Below, in pieces: positions 35,505 to 45,329 of a stretch of DNA of 64,000 bases. Each line of letters begins with the position of its first letter. Position 1 is the stretch's first letter. Under the pieces are notes generated by a model, which was not told where the DNA came from, searched no databases, and saw only the letters and a list, made by a program, of their open reading frames with translations. The stretch is from Ahaetulla prasina (taxonomy: Eukaryota; Chordata; Lepidosauria; Squamata; Colubridae). A program made the position numbers and the translations under genes. The stretch spans positions 261,921,958 through 261,985,957 of the forward strand of contig NC_080540.1 in NCBI RefSeq assembly GCF_028640845.1. Direction: 5' to 3'.

Positions 35505-36164
35505 AAGTACAAGCTTGATGGACATTACCTTACAGATGACCCCCACTCTGTTAAAGACCTTGGAGTTTTCATATCAAATGATATAAGTGCCAAAGCCCAC
35601 TGGAACTACATCGCAAAAAAGGCTCTAAGAGTTGTAAACCTAATCTTGCCTAGCTTCTTCTCCAGAAACACTACACTACTAACAAGAGCATATAAAACAT
35701 TTGCTAGACCAATTTTTGAATACAGCTCGACTGTCTGGAACCCATATCATATTTCTGACATCAATACAATTGAACGTGTCCAGAAATATTTTACAAGAAG
35801 AGTTCTCCACTCCTCTGAATACAACAAAATACCTTATGCCACCAGACTTGAAATCCTGGGATTAGAAAACTTAGAACTACGCCGCCTTCGACATGACCTG
35901 AGTTTAACTCATAGAATCAGCTATTACAAAGTCCTTCCTGTCAAAGACTACTTCAGCTTCAATTGCAACAATACACAAGCACACAATAGATTTAAGCTTA
36001 ATGTTAACCGCTCCAATCTTGATTGCAGAAAATATGACTTCAATAACAGAGTTGTTAATACTTGGAATACACTACCTGACTCTGTGGTCTCTTCCCAAAA
36101 TCCCCAAAGCTTTAATCAAAAACTTTCTACTATTGACCTCACCCCATTCCTAAGAGGTCTGTAA
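35505..36164 (+). pseudogene. Rex1-like ORF2 C-terminal domain, intact frame
   Basis: An open C-terminal coding block of a non-LTR retrotransposon, following the reverse transcriptase. The open frame begins upstream at 35463, but the first 14 or so residues are flanking sequence, not element. The block is about 220 residues and includes the ERVQKYFTRRVLH motif shared with Rex1, CR1 and jockey-type elements. It lacks RT and endonuclease, so it cannot act alone. Confidence 0.88.
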
Positions 36165-36324
36165 GGGGTGTGCATAAGAGCACAAGCGTGCCTACTGTTC
36201 CTGTCCTATTGTTTCCTTTCGTTATATCCAATTAATATAGTTATTATATACTCGTGCTTATATATATGCTTATATATTATATAGTTATTTTCATGCTTAT
36301 GCTTATATATACTGTGTGACAAAA

Positions 36325-36387
<63 letters not shown>

Positions 36388-36389
36388 AA
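35505..36389 (+). mobile_element. Rex1/CR1-like LINE 3' half (copy 3 of 7)
   Basis: 5'-truncated after the RT core. From 35505 it encodes YKLDGHYLTDDPHSVKDLGV, IAKKALRVVNLIL, LLTRAYKTFARPIFEYSSTV, VQKYFTRRVLHSSEYN, LEILGLENLELRRLRHDLSL and the terminal DLTPFLRGL at 36140-36164. The frame is uninterrupted over about 220 codons. The 3' UTR ends in a long (AAAT)n microsatellite (36321-36389). Confidence 0.92.
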
Positions 36390-38284
36390 AAATGAGTTAG
36401 GAGAAACTGGTTGCATGAATCATCAGCATGGTGAGAGCGCAGAGAAACTAGGGGAGGGTATGTGTGTAGGGCACCTTGCCTGAATAACCTGCAACCTTCC
36501 TTGCTGGCTTCCCTATTGACTTGCCCCTTGCAAGCTTCTCATAAGTAAAGTAGCCTTTGCTACTGGAGAGGCTGCAATGAGTGTTGACAATCCTGATCAA
36601 CTTTACAGTTCCTGCCAGATTCCCCATTGACTTCTGGGAAGCTATCAGAGAGCATGGGAAATGAGAATAATGTGATAACTGCAGCAGATAACTGCAGCAG
36701 AAGCAGTGAAGCAGTAGTTGTGCAGTGGTGCTTAAGGGGCCACAACATCCCCAAATTTCATTCACATGGGAGTTATGGATCTTGGCATTTTGTAAATTAA
36801 TCCATTTGAGTTACCTTGGCTTGATAACTGTTGTTTTATGTCTTCAAATTTTTCCCAGATGAAACTTACAAACAGACAAAAGATTTTAGTAGTATATATA
36901 TTATGATTTTACATTTCTTTGTGTTCATTATCCAGAAGATGCACAGGTTTTTTTTTCTACAGTAGCTATAAACCTATTTAATCTCATTGACTTCTAGGTT
37001 ACTAAATGGTGTTAAAGCCAAACATTGTACTTTAACTGAACTGCACTTTTGGCTGATAATAATTGAGAAAGTAGCTTTTAAAAAAGAGAAAGAGGTGATA
37101 GTAATTTAGTAAGTAATTAAGCAAGAGAACTGAAACTCTTAAAGCAAACCTATTTTCTTGACAGTCTATTAATGCCTACTGTCATGTTAGAACTCAAACT
37201 TCCTGTGTTTAATATTCAAGTTCATTTTCAAATAGTTGCCTATTAACATAATGTATGCTATTTTGCAAGTCTGGTCAGAGAATCTGTAACTAAATAATTT
37301 TCAAGTTTCTTTCATACCAAATGGATTATATGCAGCGTGAAATTATTTTTCCACTCTGTCCTGTTCAGAACAGAAGAGTAAGACACAATGTATTTCATAA
37401 TGTTCTTAAGTGTGGTTTGGAATTCCAAAAAGAAGGCAGACCAATGTGTAATTGCTACTCTTGGGTCTTAAACACACTATTTTAGTTTAGACTTGCTATG
37501 TTATGTTAAATAATGGTAAAATCAAACAACCTAAATAATACATTCCTCCTTCTTTTACCTTTTTTGAACATTTTCACATTAATAGATCTGCCCATTTTGA
37601 AAGAGTCAAATAAGGTATATTCTATATCTGGAAGAAAGAAATTAAAAGATGGACTTCCGAACTGGAAGGGCAGTCTCCTTTTAAACATGTCACCCCAAGG
37701 ATGTCAGTGAATTTTTGAAATCCTATTTTGTAATCATGACAAGTGAGAATTCCAAGAAAGTTCATTTTCTTCAGTGTCAGTAATTCTGCTTACTGACACT
37801 CCTGGCTCTTCAGAAAGGCAGATGATACGCTTATTTTCCAAAAATAGTTTGTACCTCTTTGTGGCCCTAAACAGCATTGGGGTAGAAAACTGGCTGTTGC
37901 TTCTGGTGTACATTTCTTCAAATAATACAGAATGGAATAATTTGTGCATCACCCTGGGACATATGAGTAAAATTCAATTTGCTTTAAATGTACTATATAT
38001 AAATCTACATTGTATCATCGGAACTTCCCCTAAAATTACATCCTTGGGGAAGAACAAATATGAAGCATGACCTAGGATAATTTAAAGCACGTTTTTCAAC
38101 ACAGGATGTCTGTAAGCCTAACAAAAATTAATTTTACCTGGGTCTGAAGTTCTCATGCCCCATCCTTGCCCCCTTCTGTGGCATAGCTCAGAAGAAGATA
38201 TTATAAGCTTTAAAAAGAAATAAAAGTTCATAGATTCCTCATTATGGTCATACTACAGAAGGATAGAATGCCCTTAAATTCAAA
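36390..38284. other. No gene seen
   Basis: AT-rich unique sequence. Frames up to about 105 codons have no recognisable domain. The left edge of the DIRS-like relic to the right is not defined and could extend into this stretch. Confidence 0.4.
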
Positions 38285-39631
38285 ATATTCCAAAGTCTAA
38301 AGTCAATTCAAACTTTCTAGGAGCTATTAAAATTCACCTGACCAAATAATAGGGCATTTTGAAATACAGCACATCAGATTTGTACATAGAAAAGTCTCCC
38401 AAATGGCAAAGGTGGGATTGTGCAATGGTATCTATAGGATCCAATCCTAAACAATGAAGGTGGGATTGTGCAGTGGTATCCATAGGATCTGATCCCTTCA
38501 TCAAAATGATGAAAGCAACATTGTCTTATTGTGACACCAGCTGCAAGCAGTACCCTTTCATGCAAGCAGTACAATTGAGGTAGAGTTTACAACATGAGGC
38601 TGTAGTTGTCATTGACCACCCTGTCCTCTATGGCCATCCCTAATGTACAACATCCAGAAATTCTTTTTCCATACTTCTGAACAAAGGGAATGATGAATGT
38701 ATGATGATACGGTGAAAGGGGTATACAGGAATCCCAATAACTCTCAATAATTATTGAAAACCCAACTGTGCTACTATGCAAGGAACCTAATAAGTTATAA
38801 CTAATCATAGCAGAAAAACAATGGTAAACCCTTTGGTGAAAAAAGTCAACCATGCAATCTCATGGAAAATAAGCCATTACAGAGGAAAAAATTGAAGGGC
38901 CTCCCTGGTGAACAGGATAGAAAAAGAATGTTAAAGGCTTCTCCAAGTTGATCAAGTGTCCTAGGAACCGTAAGGTCAAGAGAATGATCCTAGTTTTGCA
39001 GAACAACTTTTTTTTGTCTGGCACAGATTTTGCAGGCATAGATAGATATAAATTCTTGATAACAGGAGATGAGTGAGTGTGGCCAGACTTTTAATAAAGA
39101 TTGTTAGAGCAGCAGGTATACCAAAAGGGGATACATTAACTAATAATGCTTGTGCCAACTGCAAACTGATGAAAATGCTTGTATTGTAGTAGAATGGTAA
39201 TATGAAAGAACACTGACTTTATATCCAGAGAAGCATACAAATGTCCTCTTTGACAAAATAGACAATAGAGGGAAGAGCAACTATGCATAATTTCACACTG
39301 CATATGAAACCATTGATATTCCAAAAGTCTACTATGAGCAGAGGTCAATGTTGCCTTCAGTATGGCAAAATATTATGAATAAAAATCGGACACCAATGAG
39401 AGATAGAATTGCATCATCAAAGGCATTCAGAACAGTATTTGAGCTATTTTCATAAATTCTTATACAAGGGGAAAGGATAGAAGAATAATTAGGGTGACAG
39501 CATGCAGAAAGTCTGAACTCAAGGTTCCATGGGTATAGAGTACAGTATCTATGTAGATTTTCAGAGCTAAGCTCCAAAATAGGTATGGATTGTAAGTGTC
39601 TGTAGCTCAGTGCACTTATAGATTTCCCTAC
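38285..39631 (-). mobile_element. DIRS-like retrotransposon RT/RNase H relic
   Basis: On the minus strand, from 39300 downwards, the frame reads RGHLYASLDIKSVFFHITIL, then KHFHQFAVGT. After a one-frame shift come VSPFGIPAALTIFIKSLATL and THLLLSRIYIYLC. This tracks DIRS-type reverse transcriptase (xSLDLKDAYFHIPI, FLRFAVG, LPFGLSSAPRVFTK, HLR..GI..YLDD). The YLDD box is degenerate (YLCL). Near 38720-38850 a frame reading LLGSLHSSTVGF suggests the RNase H linker. DIRS elements integrate by tyrosine recombinase; no recombinase or split repeats are visible. Parts are copied again at 40149-40869. Confidence 0.62.
38398..38493. repeat. 48-bp tandem duplication
   Basis: Two units beginning AAGGTGGGATTGTGCA(A/G)TGG lie next to each other. 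The rearranged copy of this region at 40381-40869 has only one unit, which accounts exactly for the 48-bp length difference (537 versus 489 bp). Confidence 0.85.
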
Positions 39632-40110
39632 CACAGTGACCACAGCATGATTGACTTTTGTCTCAATTTATGTCCTTACAAAGGTGATCATAGTGACAGA
39701 ATCCCAAAGTATAAGTTTAGAGAAGCCAACTATGATCTTCATAACTGATGACCTCTCATCTCTTGATTGGCAAACTCTGTGCACTGGCTGCAACACTGCC
39801 AAAGACCATTATAACATTTTTTTGCACAAAGTCAAAAGAATCATCAAACTATATATACTACTAATAACCTCCAAAACCAGTAAAAACAAATTACCCATAA
39901 TAATAAGGAAGCGTCAGTCCAAAAACAAACTCTTTGGCACAAAAACAAAACTGGCTACATAGCTAGCTTCAAAAGTCACAACAAATCTTATGCCAACAGA
40001 TTACGGCAGAATGCATCAGTTATCACAGCAAACAAGAGGAAAACCTACTATGCATGAAATCCACCTGGACCTTCTTTAATTTTGTAAACAACAAACTTAA
40101 AGACTCAAGA
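39632..40110 (+). mobile_element. Rex1-like LINE, first segment of nested copy (copy 4 of 7)
   Basis: Starts in the endonuclease C-terminus with SDHSMIDFCLN, followed by KYKFREANYDLHN, and runs through the linker to FVNNKLKDSR at 40110. It is interrupted by the L2 inserted after TCAAGA (40105-40110). The same ORF resumes at 43668 with SLPPVKGPNGK, in the same frame once one TCAAGA is removed. Further segments lie at 43662-43815, 44413-44546 and 46003-46924. Confidence 0.75.
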
Positions 40111-40148
40111 GCTCCTGGAGGTGCTTGCCGGGGTGGCAGTGGAGACCC

Positions 40149-41080
40149 CCAGACTTTTAATAAAGATTGTTAGAGCAGCAGGTATACCAAAAGGGATACA
40201 TTAACTAATAATGCTTGTGCCAACTGCAAACTGATGAAAATGCTTGTATTGTAGTAGAATGGTAATATGAAAGAACACTGACTTTATATCCAGAGAAGCA
40301 TACAAATGTCCTCTTTGACAAAATAGACAATAGGGGGAAGAGCAACTATGCATAATTTCACACTGCATATGAAACCATTGATATTCCAAAGTCTAAAGTC
40401 AATTCAAACTTTCTAGGAGCTATTAAAATTCACCTGACCAAATAATAGGGCATTTTGAAATACAGCACATCAGATTTGTACATAGAAAAGTCTCCCAAAT
40501 GGCAAAGGTGGGATTGTGCAGTGGTATCCATAGGATCTGATCCCTTCATCAAAATGATGAAAGCAACATTGTCTTATTGTGACACCAGCTGCAAGCAGTA
40601 CCCTTTCATGCAAGCAGTACAATTGAGGTAGAGTTTACAACATGAGGCTGTAGTTGTCATTGACCACCCTGTCCTCTATGGCCATCCCTAATGTACAACA
40701 TCCAGAAATTCTTTTTCCATACTTCTGAACAAAGGGAATGATTAATGTATGATGATACGGTGAAAGGGGTATATAGGAATCCCAATAACTCTCAATAATT
40801 ATTGAAAACCCAACTGTGCTACTATGCAAGGAACCTAATAAGTTATAACTAATCATAGCAGAAAAACAAAACTGGCTACATAGCTAGCTTCAAAAGTCGC
40901 AACAAATCTTATGCCAACAGATTAAGGCAGAATGCATCAGTTATCACAGCAAACAAGAGGAAAACCTACTATGCATGAAATCCACCTGGACCTTCTTTAA
41001 TTTTGTAAACAACAAACTTAAAGACTCAAGAGCTCCTGGAGGTGCTTGCCGGGGTGGCAGTGGAGACCCCCAGACTTTTA
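40149..41080 (+). repeat. Patchwork duplication of three local segments
   Basis: The extra DNA here consists of copies of 39083-39325 (at 40149-40390), 38285-38821 (at 40381-40869) and 39941-40159 (at 40862-41080), all in direct orientation but out of order. Junctions carry shared sequence: CCAGACTTTTA (11 bp), ATATTCCAAA (10 bp) and AAAAACAA (8 bp). Removing 921 bp restores a normal L2 sequence across 40159/41081. Copies differ by only a few bases, so the event is recent and postdates the L2 insertion. Confidence 0.93.
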
Positions 41081-41872
41081 GTCATGGGGGACTTTAACTT
41101 GCCATCTGCTGGCTCGTCATCGACAGTAGCTCGGGAGTTCATGGCCTCCATGACGGCCCTGGACCTGACTCAAGTAGTGGATGGCCCTACTCACATCGGG
41201 GGAGGCACACTGGACCTGATTTTTATCTCTGGTCAGTGGTTGAAGGATCTGGACTTGGGAGATATAGTCACAGAGCCTTTGTCATGGTCAGATCACTCTC
41301 TCCTTCGCCTGGACTTTCTGACCGCTACCCAACACCGCAGGGAGACGGAACCATTACGTTGGTACCGTCCCAGGCGCCTGATGGACCCAGAGAGATTCCA
41401 GACGGAGCTTGGGCCATTCCCTGAGGGTCTGGCTCACGGCACGGCAGAGGAACTAGCCGCAGCCTGGGAACGGGCTGCGGCTGGGGCTTTAGACCGTGTT
41501 GTGCCTTTGCGGCCTCTGACCCGGCGCAGATCCCAACCGGCTCCTTGGTTCTCCGAGGAGCTGAGGGGGATGAAACACCGGAGAAGACGCCTAGAGAGTT
41601 CTTGGAGGTCCAGCCATTCAGAGGCTGATCGGACACTAGTTAGATCCTATACTAGGACCTACCTAGTGGCACTGAGGGAAGCGAGGCGCTACGCCTCCTC
41701 ATTGCGCCGGCAGATAACCGCCCAGCTGCCCTGTTTGGTGACCGCTCCCTCCTTCACCAGGGGCGGGATGACCCGCTGCAGGGACGTGGAGTTTAACGGT
41801 TATCTATATGATAAAATCGTTCAGCTTGGACGGTCTGGACCAAAATTGTGGCGATTCGGACGGGGCGTCTGA
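41042..41872 (+). pseudogene. L2 endonuclease C-terminal region and linker
   Basis: A 276-codon open frame. It contains LLVMGDFNLPSAG (APE-type endonuclease active-site region with the D and N residues), GGGTLDLIFISG and SWSDHSLLRLDF (the SDH motif with catalytic D and H). A basic linker follows (RHKHRRRRLE-like, ALREARRYASSL). The N-terminal endonuclease half is missing because of 5' truncation. The frame ends in GRGV after a frameshift near 41860; the continuation (GASEGGLGDIVWDEFDP) lies in the frame at 41808-42041. Confidence 0.9.
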
Positions 41873-42187
41873 GGGCGGTCTTGGTGATATTGTTTGGGAT
41901 GAGTTTGACCCTGTGGCTCCCGAGGACATGGACAGGTTGCTGGGTAGATTGAATGCCACCACGTGTTTACTGGGCCCGTGCCCCTCCTGGCTGGTGCTGG
42001 CCACTCAGGAGGTGACACGAGGCTGGCTCCAGGGATTATGAGCGCTTCTTTGGTGGAGGAGTCTTTCCGGCCGCCTTGAAAGAGGCGGTGGTGAGCCCTC
42101 CTCAAGAACCCTTCCCTGGACCCGGCTGTTTTAGGTAATTATCGTCCGGTCTCCAACCTTCGCTTCGCGGCGAAGGTTGTAGAGAGT

Positions 42188-42680
42188 ATGGTGGCATATC
42201 AGTTTCCCCTGCACCTGGAGGAAACTGTCTATCTAGACCCGTTCCAGTCCGGCTTCCGGCCCGGTTACAGCACTGGGGCGGGTTTGGTCGCGGTGGTGGA
42301 TGATCTCTGGAGGGCCAGGGATAGGGGTCATTCCTCTGCCCTGGCCCTATTAGACCTCCCAGCGGCTTTCGATACCATCGACCATGGTATCCTGCTGCGC
42401 CGGTTGGAGGGATTGGGAGTGAGAGGCACCGTTTATCGGTGGTTCTCCTCCTATCTCTCCGACCGGTCGCAGACGGTGTTGGCGGGGGGGCAGAGGTCGG
42501 CCCCGCGGCGCCTCACTTGTGGGGTGCCGCAGGGGTCGATTCTCTCGCCCCTTCTGTTCAACATCTACATGAAGCCGCTGGGTGAGATCATCAGTGGCTT
42601 CGGTGTGAGGTACCAGCTGGACGCTGATGACACCAGCTGTACTTTTCCACCCCGGGCCACCCAAACGAAGCAACCGAAGT
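42188..42680 (+). pseudogene. L2 reverse transcriptase core with altered YADD
   Basis: Encodes the RT fingers and palm: DPFQSGFRPGYSTGAGLVAV, ALLDLPAAFDTIDHGILLRR (motif A), CGVPQGSILSPLLFNIYMKP (motif B), then YQLDADDTS where Y(A)DD is expected. The tyrosine is replaced by aspartate and the spacing is kept, so the catalytic box reads DADD. The reading frame is lost soon after (about 42640-42680), where the true continuation LSGCLEAVRVWMGRNRLKLN is in the next frame at 42679-42867. Confidence 0.9.
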
Positions 42681-42930
42681 GCTGTCCGGGTGTCTGGAAG
42701 CCGTACGGGTCTGGATGGGGAGAAACAGGCTCAAGCTCAATCCCTCCAAGACGGAGTGGCTGTGGATGCCGGCATCCCGGTACAGTCAGCTGAGTCCACG
42801 GCTGACTGTTGGGAGCGAGTCATTGGCCCCGATGGAAGGTGCGCAACTTGGGCGTTCTCCTGGATGAGCGGCTGTCTTTTGAAGACCACCTGACGGCCGT
42901 CTCAGGAGAGCTTTCCACCAGGTTCGCCTG

Positions 42931-43461
42931 GTGCGCCAGCTGCGCCTTTCTGACCGGGATGCCTTATGCACAGTCACTCACGCCCTTGTGGCGTCTCGTC
43001 TGGATTACTGCAATGCTCTCTACATGGGGCTCCCCTTGAGGGGCATCCGGAGGCTTCAGTTAGTCCAGAATGCAGCTGCGCGGGTGATAGAGGGAGCCCC
43101 TCGTGGCTCCCACGTGACACCTATCCTGCGCCGGCTGCACTGGCTACCTGTGGCTTTCCGGGTGCGCTTCAAGGTGTTGGTGGACGTCTTCAAAGCGCTC
43201 CATGGCATAGAGCCGGGCTATCTGGGACCGCCTGCTGCTACGAATACCTCTCACCGACCCGTGCGCTCTCACAGAGAGGGACTCCTCAGGGTGCCGTCGG
43301 CGCGACAGTGTCGTCTGGCGACGCCCAGGGGAAGGGCCTTCTCTGTGGGGGCTCCCGCCCTCTGGAACGAACTCCCCCCAGGACTCCGTCAACTTCCGGA
43401 CCTCCGAACCTTTCATCGCGAGCTTAAAACTCACCTATTCATCTGCGCTGGACTGGGTTAG
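42931..43461 (+). pseudogene. L2 ORF2 C-terminal domain
   Basis: An open frame of 176 codons ending at a natural stop. Motifs are LVASRLDYCNALYMGLPL, LQLVQNAAARVIEG, RRLHWLPVAFRVRFKVLVDV, YLGPPAA and FHRELKTHLF. This C-terminal block is standard for L2 and directly precedes the 3' UTR. Confidence 0.92.
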
Positions 43462-43589
43462 TTTTTAAACTTATGGGTTTTTAATGGGTTTTATTCTAAA
43501 TTTTAATCATGGCCAATTTAATAAGTTTTTTAATTATATTTTAATTGTATTTATATTGTATTATTTTGTATTTTTTATCAGGCTGTGAA

Positions 43590-43618
43590 CCGCCCTGAGT
43601 CCTTCGGGAGAAGGGCGG
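43590..43618 (+). other. L2 3'-terminal stem-loop
   Basis: CCGCCCT at 43590-43596 pairs with AGGGCGG at 43612-43618 around an internal CCTTCGGG segment, directly before TATAAAAAT and the AAATA tail. A weaker version stands at the same position in the old L2 (about 5785-5815). It is plausibly the RNA structure recognised by the L2 reverse transcriptase. Confidence 0.7.
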
Positions 43619-43661
43619 TATAAAAATTTAAATAAATAAATAAATAAAATAAATAAATAAA

Positions 43662-43815
43662 TCAAGATCCCTCCCACCAGTAAAAGGGCCAAATGGGAAA
43701 GACTGTAATGATGAACCATTAAGCCCAACCTCTTAACACATCCTTCAGTTCAGTCTTTATAAACAGCAACAGCTCAGGCCCCACATTTCCTAATCGTACT
43801 ACAACTAATTACAAT
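43662..43815 (+). mobile_element. Rex1-like LINE, second segment
   Basis: Continuation of the Rex1-like ORF after the L2. It reads SLPPVKGPNGKD and, after one frameshift, NTSFSSVFINSNSSGPTF. At 43815 it is cut by the LTR. The frame resumes exactly at 44418 (after ACAAT) as DLLHVNFTEDAIEKGL. Confidence 0.8.
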
Positions 43816-44412
43816 TGTTATGTCCTCCTCCCCACTTCACAGAGCAAATGCAAAGACGCGTGTCTCCCAGTCTTTTTATTTGCTACAGACATGATTTTCT
43901 TCAGTTGAGGAAATACTTGGCAGTGACCGTGCAGAGGCCTGCCAAGTTCTGAGTCCGTTATCTCGTGTCCAAGATGCGTTGCCAAAACTCACTGACAAAG
44001 TCCTTTAACCCTCCAACAACCGAGCTGTAGTGCACCCTTGGTAGCTTTTTTGTCTATCACAAGGGCCAGATGGCAGCTCCACCCACTTTTATAAGCTGTG
44101 GGGTGTGGCTCAGCAATCTCTGAGCCTGCCACACCTTTTCCTCTGCTGCACACGCTTATCTTTTCATCGCTACCTTGGATCAATCCAGGACTGATTGTTA
44201 GCAGCTGGGACTTGAGGCGTTGCCAGGGAGGAGGAGTGTGCAGGAGAGGGAGGCCCTGTCAGCTCCTCCTCCTGGCCTGCAGCTGGAACTTGGGGCGGTG
44301 CCAGCAAGGAGGGTCCTGGCAAGGGAGGCCTTGCTGGCTCCTCTCCCTCACTCTCCGAGTCACTCTCCTCCATGAGGACAGGCTCGGGGGGGGGGGGGGC
44401 GGAGTCACAACA
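43816..44412 (-). mobile_element. Solo LTR, 597 bp, perfect 5-bp TSD
   Basis: On the minus strand it starts TGTTGTGACTCC and ends GGACATAACA. Flanking ACAAT occurs at 43811-43815 and 44413-44417. A TATA-like CTTATAAAAG (minus, near 44090) and a polyadenylation signal AATAAA (minus, near 43875) set the orientation. A run of 14 G lies at 44386-44399 on the plus strand. The ends resemble the LTRs at 28.1 and 50.4 kb, but the body is clearly different. There is no internal region. ORFs within it are not genes. Confidence 0.9.
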
Positions 44413-44546
44413 ACAATGATCTACTACATGTCAATTTCACAGAAGATGCCATTGAAAAGGGACTACACAACCTAAAACTATCTCTATCTATTGGCTCTGA
44501 TGGATTATGTGCCTACTTCTTAAAAAAGCTCTCAACCACCATAGTC
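44413..44546 (+). mobile_element. Rex1-like LINE, third segment
   Basis: Continues the frame with LLHVNFTEDAIEKGLHNLKL, then SLSIGSDGLCAYFLKKLSTT, the pre-RT SxGPDGIPxxFLK-type motif. It ends where the BovB begins (about 44547). The RT core expected next is absent; Rex1 sequence resumes only downstream of its YADD box at 46003. Confidence 0.82.
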
Positions 44547-44548
44547 AA

Positions 44549-45329
44549 GGTCTAAGGGCCTTAGGAAATCTGAACAACAACAAAGCTAGTGGAGGAGACA
44601 GTATTCCAGCTGAACTATTCAAAATCTTAAAAGATGATGCAGTAAAAGTGCTACACTCAATTTGCCAGCAAATTTGGAAAACTCAACAGTGGCCACAGGA
44701 TTGGAAAAGATCAGTTTACATTCCAATTCCAAAGAAAGGCAATGCCAAAGAATGTTCAAACTATCACACCTTTGCAGTCATATCACATGCTTGTAAGGCT
44801 ATGCTTAAAATCCTACAAACTAGGCTCAAGCAGCATGTGGATCGAGAACTTCCAGAAGTACAGGTAAGATTTCGAAGAGGCAGAGGAACTAGAGATCAAT
44901 TTGCCAACATATGCTGGATCATGGAAAAAGCTAGGGAGTTCCAGAAAAACATCTACTTCTGCTTCATTGACTATGCTAAAGCCTTTGATTGTTTGGATCA
45001 CAACAAATTGTGGCAAGTTCTTAAAGAGATGGGAATACCAGACCATCTTATTTGTCTCTTGAGAAACCTGTACGCGGAACCACTGATTGGTTCAAAATTG
45101 GGAAAGAGTCTGGCAAGGCTGTATACTATCGCACTGCCTATTTAACTTATATGCAGAGTACATCATGAGAAAGGCGGGGCTGGATGAATCAAAAGTTGGA
45201 ATTAAGATTACCGGGAGAAATATCAACAACCTCAGATATGCAGATGATACCAGTCTAATGGCAGAAAGTGAAGAGGAGCTAAGGAGCCTCTTGATGCAGT
45301 GCAAAATTTGGCTTGAAACTCAACATTAA
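44549..45329 (+). pseudogene. BovB reverse transcriptase (frameshifted)
   Basis: The frame from about 44549 gives NNNKASGGDSIPAELFKILK, then PIPKKGNAKECSNY, VRFRRGRGTRDQFANICWIM and FCFIDYAKAFDCLDHNKLWQ (motif A). A frameshift near 45080-45100 moves motif B (WQGCILSHCLFNLYAEYIMR) and motif C (NLRYADDTSLMAESEEEL, intact YADD) into the frame at 45087-45329. A short deletion near 45075 removes part of the segment between motifs A and B that is present in copy 1. Confidence 0.92.

Larger units (their letters stand above)
40111..43661 (+). mobile_element. GC-rich, fairly young L2-clade LINE inside Rex1
   Basis: 5'-truncated L2 with endonuclease C-terminus, RT, C-terminal domain, 3' UTR, terminal hairpin and AAATA tail. 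Its first 49 bp (40111-40159) are separated from the rest by the patchwork duplication, which repeats them at 41032-41080. The target duplication TCAAGA is at 40105-40110 and 43662-43667. The element is visibly GC-rich and CpG-rich in an AT-rich landscape. Frameshifts break the ORF after the endonuclease, within RT and before the C-terminal domain. Confidence 0.93.

Noticed and set aside
36321..36389. Regularly spaced repeat as a CRISPR-like array
   Set aside because: It is a simple (AAAT)n microsatellite at a LINE 3' end, with no spacers, in a vertebrate genome.
38285..41080. Repeated blocks first read as a segmental tandem array
   Set aside because: Block order differs between copies and each junction has microhomology, so a simple tandem array does not explain it.
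41325..42105. Minus-strand ORFs of about 66-103 codons
   Set aside because: Antisense shadows of the GC-rich L2 ORF, where stop codons are rare in all frames.
44098..44475. A 125-codon frame near the LTR
   Set aside because: It lies almost entirely within a solo LTR and spans a G14 run; no viral or host domain is recognisable.
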